A DNA stretch of 5,659 nucleotides from Campylobacterales bacterium. Lineage in GTDB: Bacteria > Campylobacterota > Campylobacteria > Campylobacterales > Sulfurovaceae. Shown here one piece after another: positions 5,643 through 5,659 of the stretch. The stretch covers positions 1-5,659 of the forward strand of contig JACXUN010000108.1 in assembly GCA_014763905.1 (NCBI GenBank), written 5' to 3'. The position numbers and the translations under genes are program-made. The notes beneath the pieces were generated by a model, which saw nothing but the letters and a program-made list of their open reading frames with translations, had not been told where the DNA came from and ran no database searches. Position 1 is the first letter of the stretch; each line of letters begins with the position of its first letter.

Positions 5643-5659
5643 TAGATTAGAACTTAAAC

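Overview
The window looks like chromosomal DNA from a Campylobacterota (epsilonproteobacterial) organism, probably a free-living Sulfurimonas/Sulfuricurvum/Sulfurovum-type lineage. The main reason is the gene order kdsA-ribH-nusB, which I recall as conserved in Helicobacter pylori and Campylobacter jejuni. Moderate-to-low G+C, promoters with a TATAAT-like -10 and periodic T-tracts instead of a clear -35, and protein sequences close to that phylum all agree. KdsA implies a Gram-negative cell that makes LPS/lipooligosaccharide. The genus is inference.

Layout, left to right. (1) 25-927 (+): a ten-helix EamA/DMT-family transporter whose reading frame is open to the window edge. (2) 928-1008: a short A+T-rich gap with two strong near-palindromes and a weaker third copy over the next gene's ribosome site, spaced 32-33 bp apart. 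(3) 1009-2205 (+): an orphan AAA ATPase (AAA_14/DUF4143-like), A+T-richer than the genes around it and probably accessory. (4) 2253-3053 kdsA, 3117-3584 ribH, 3584-4000 nusB (all +): a housekeeping operon for Kdo synthesis, riboflavin synthesis and transcription antitermination. A perfect 8-bp hairpin and a TATAAT box sit between kdsA and ribH, and an intrinsic terminator overlaps the nusB stop. (5) 4015-4980 (-): trpS, convergent with nusB. (6) 4981-5159: a 179-bp divergent promoter region, very A+T-rich. (7) 5160-5642 (+): a small exported protein of unknown function, visibly A-rich, running almost to the window end.

RibH and NusB overlap by one base (TAATG) and are probably translationally coupled. 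In H. pylori and C. jejuni I recall pyrF beside nusB; here the nusB terminator and convergent trpS end the cluster. The ATPase between the transporter and kdsA is best read as an insertion in front of a conserved operon, possibly with its own operator array. No RNA gene, CRISPR array, complete mobile element or clear new multi-gene system is visible. The least explained items are the phased palindromes before the ATPase, the ATPase itself, the kdsA-ribH hairpin and the exported protein.
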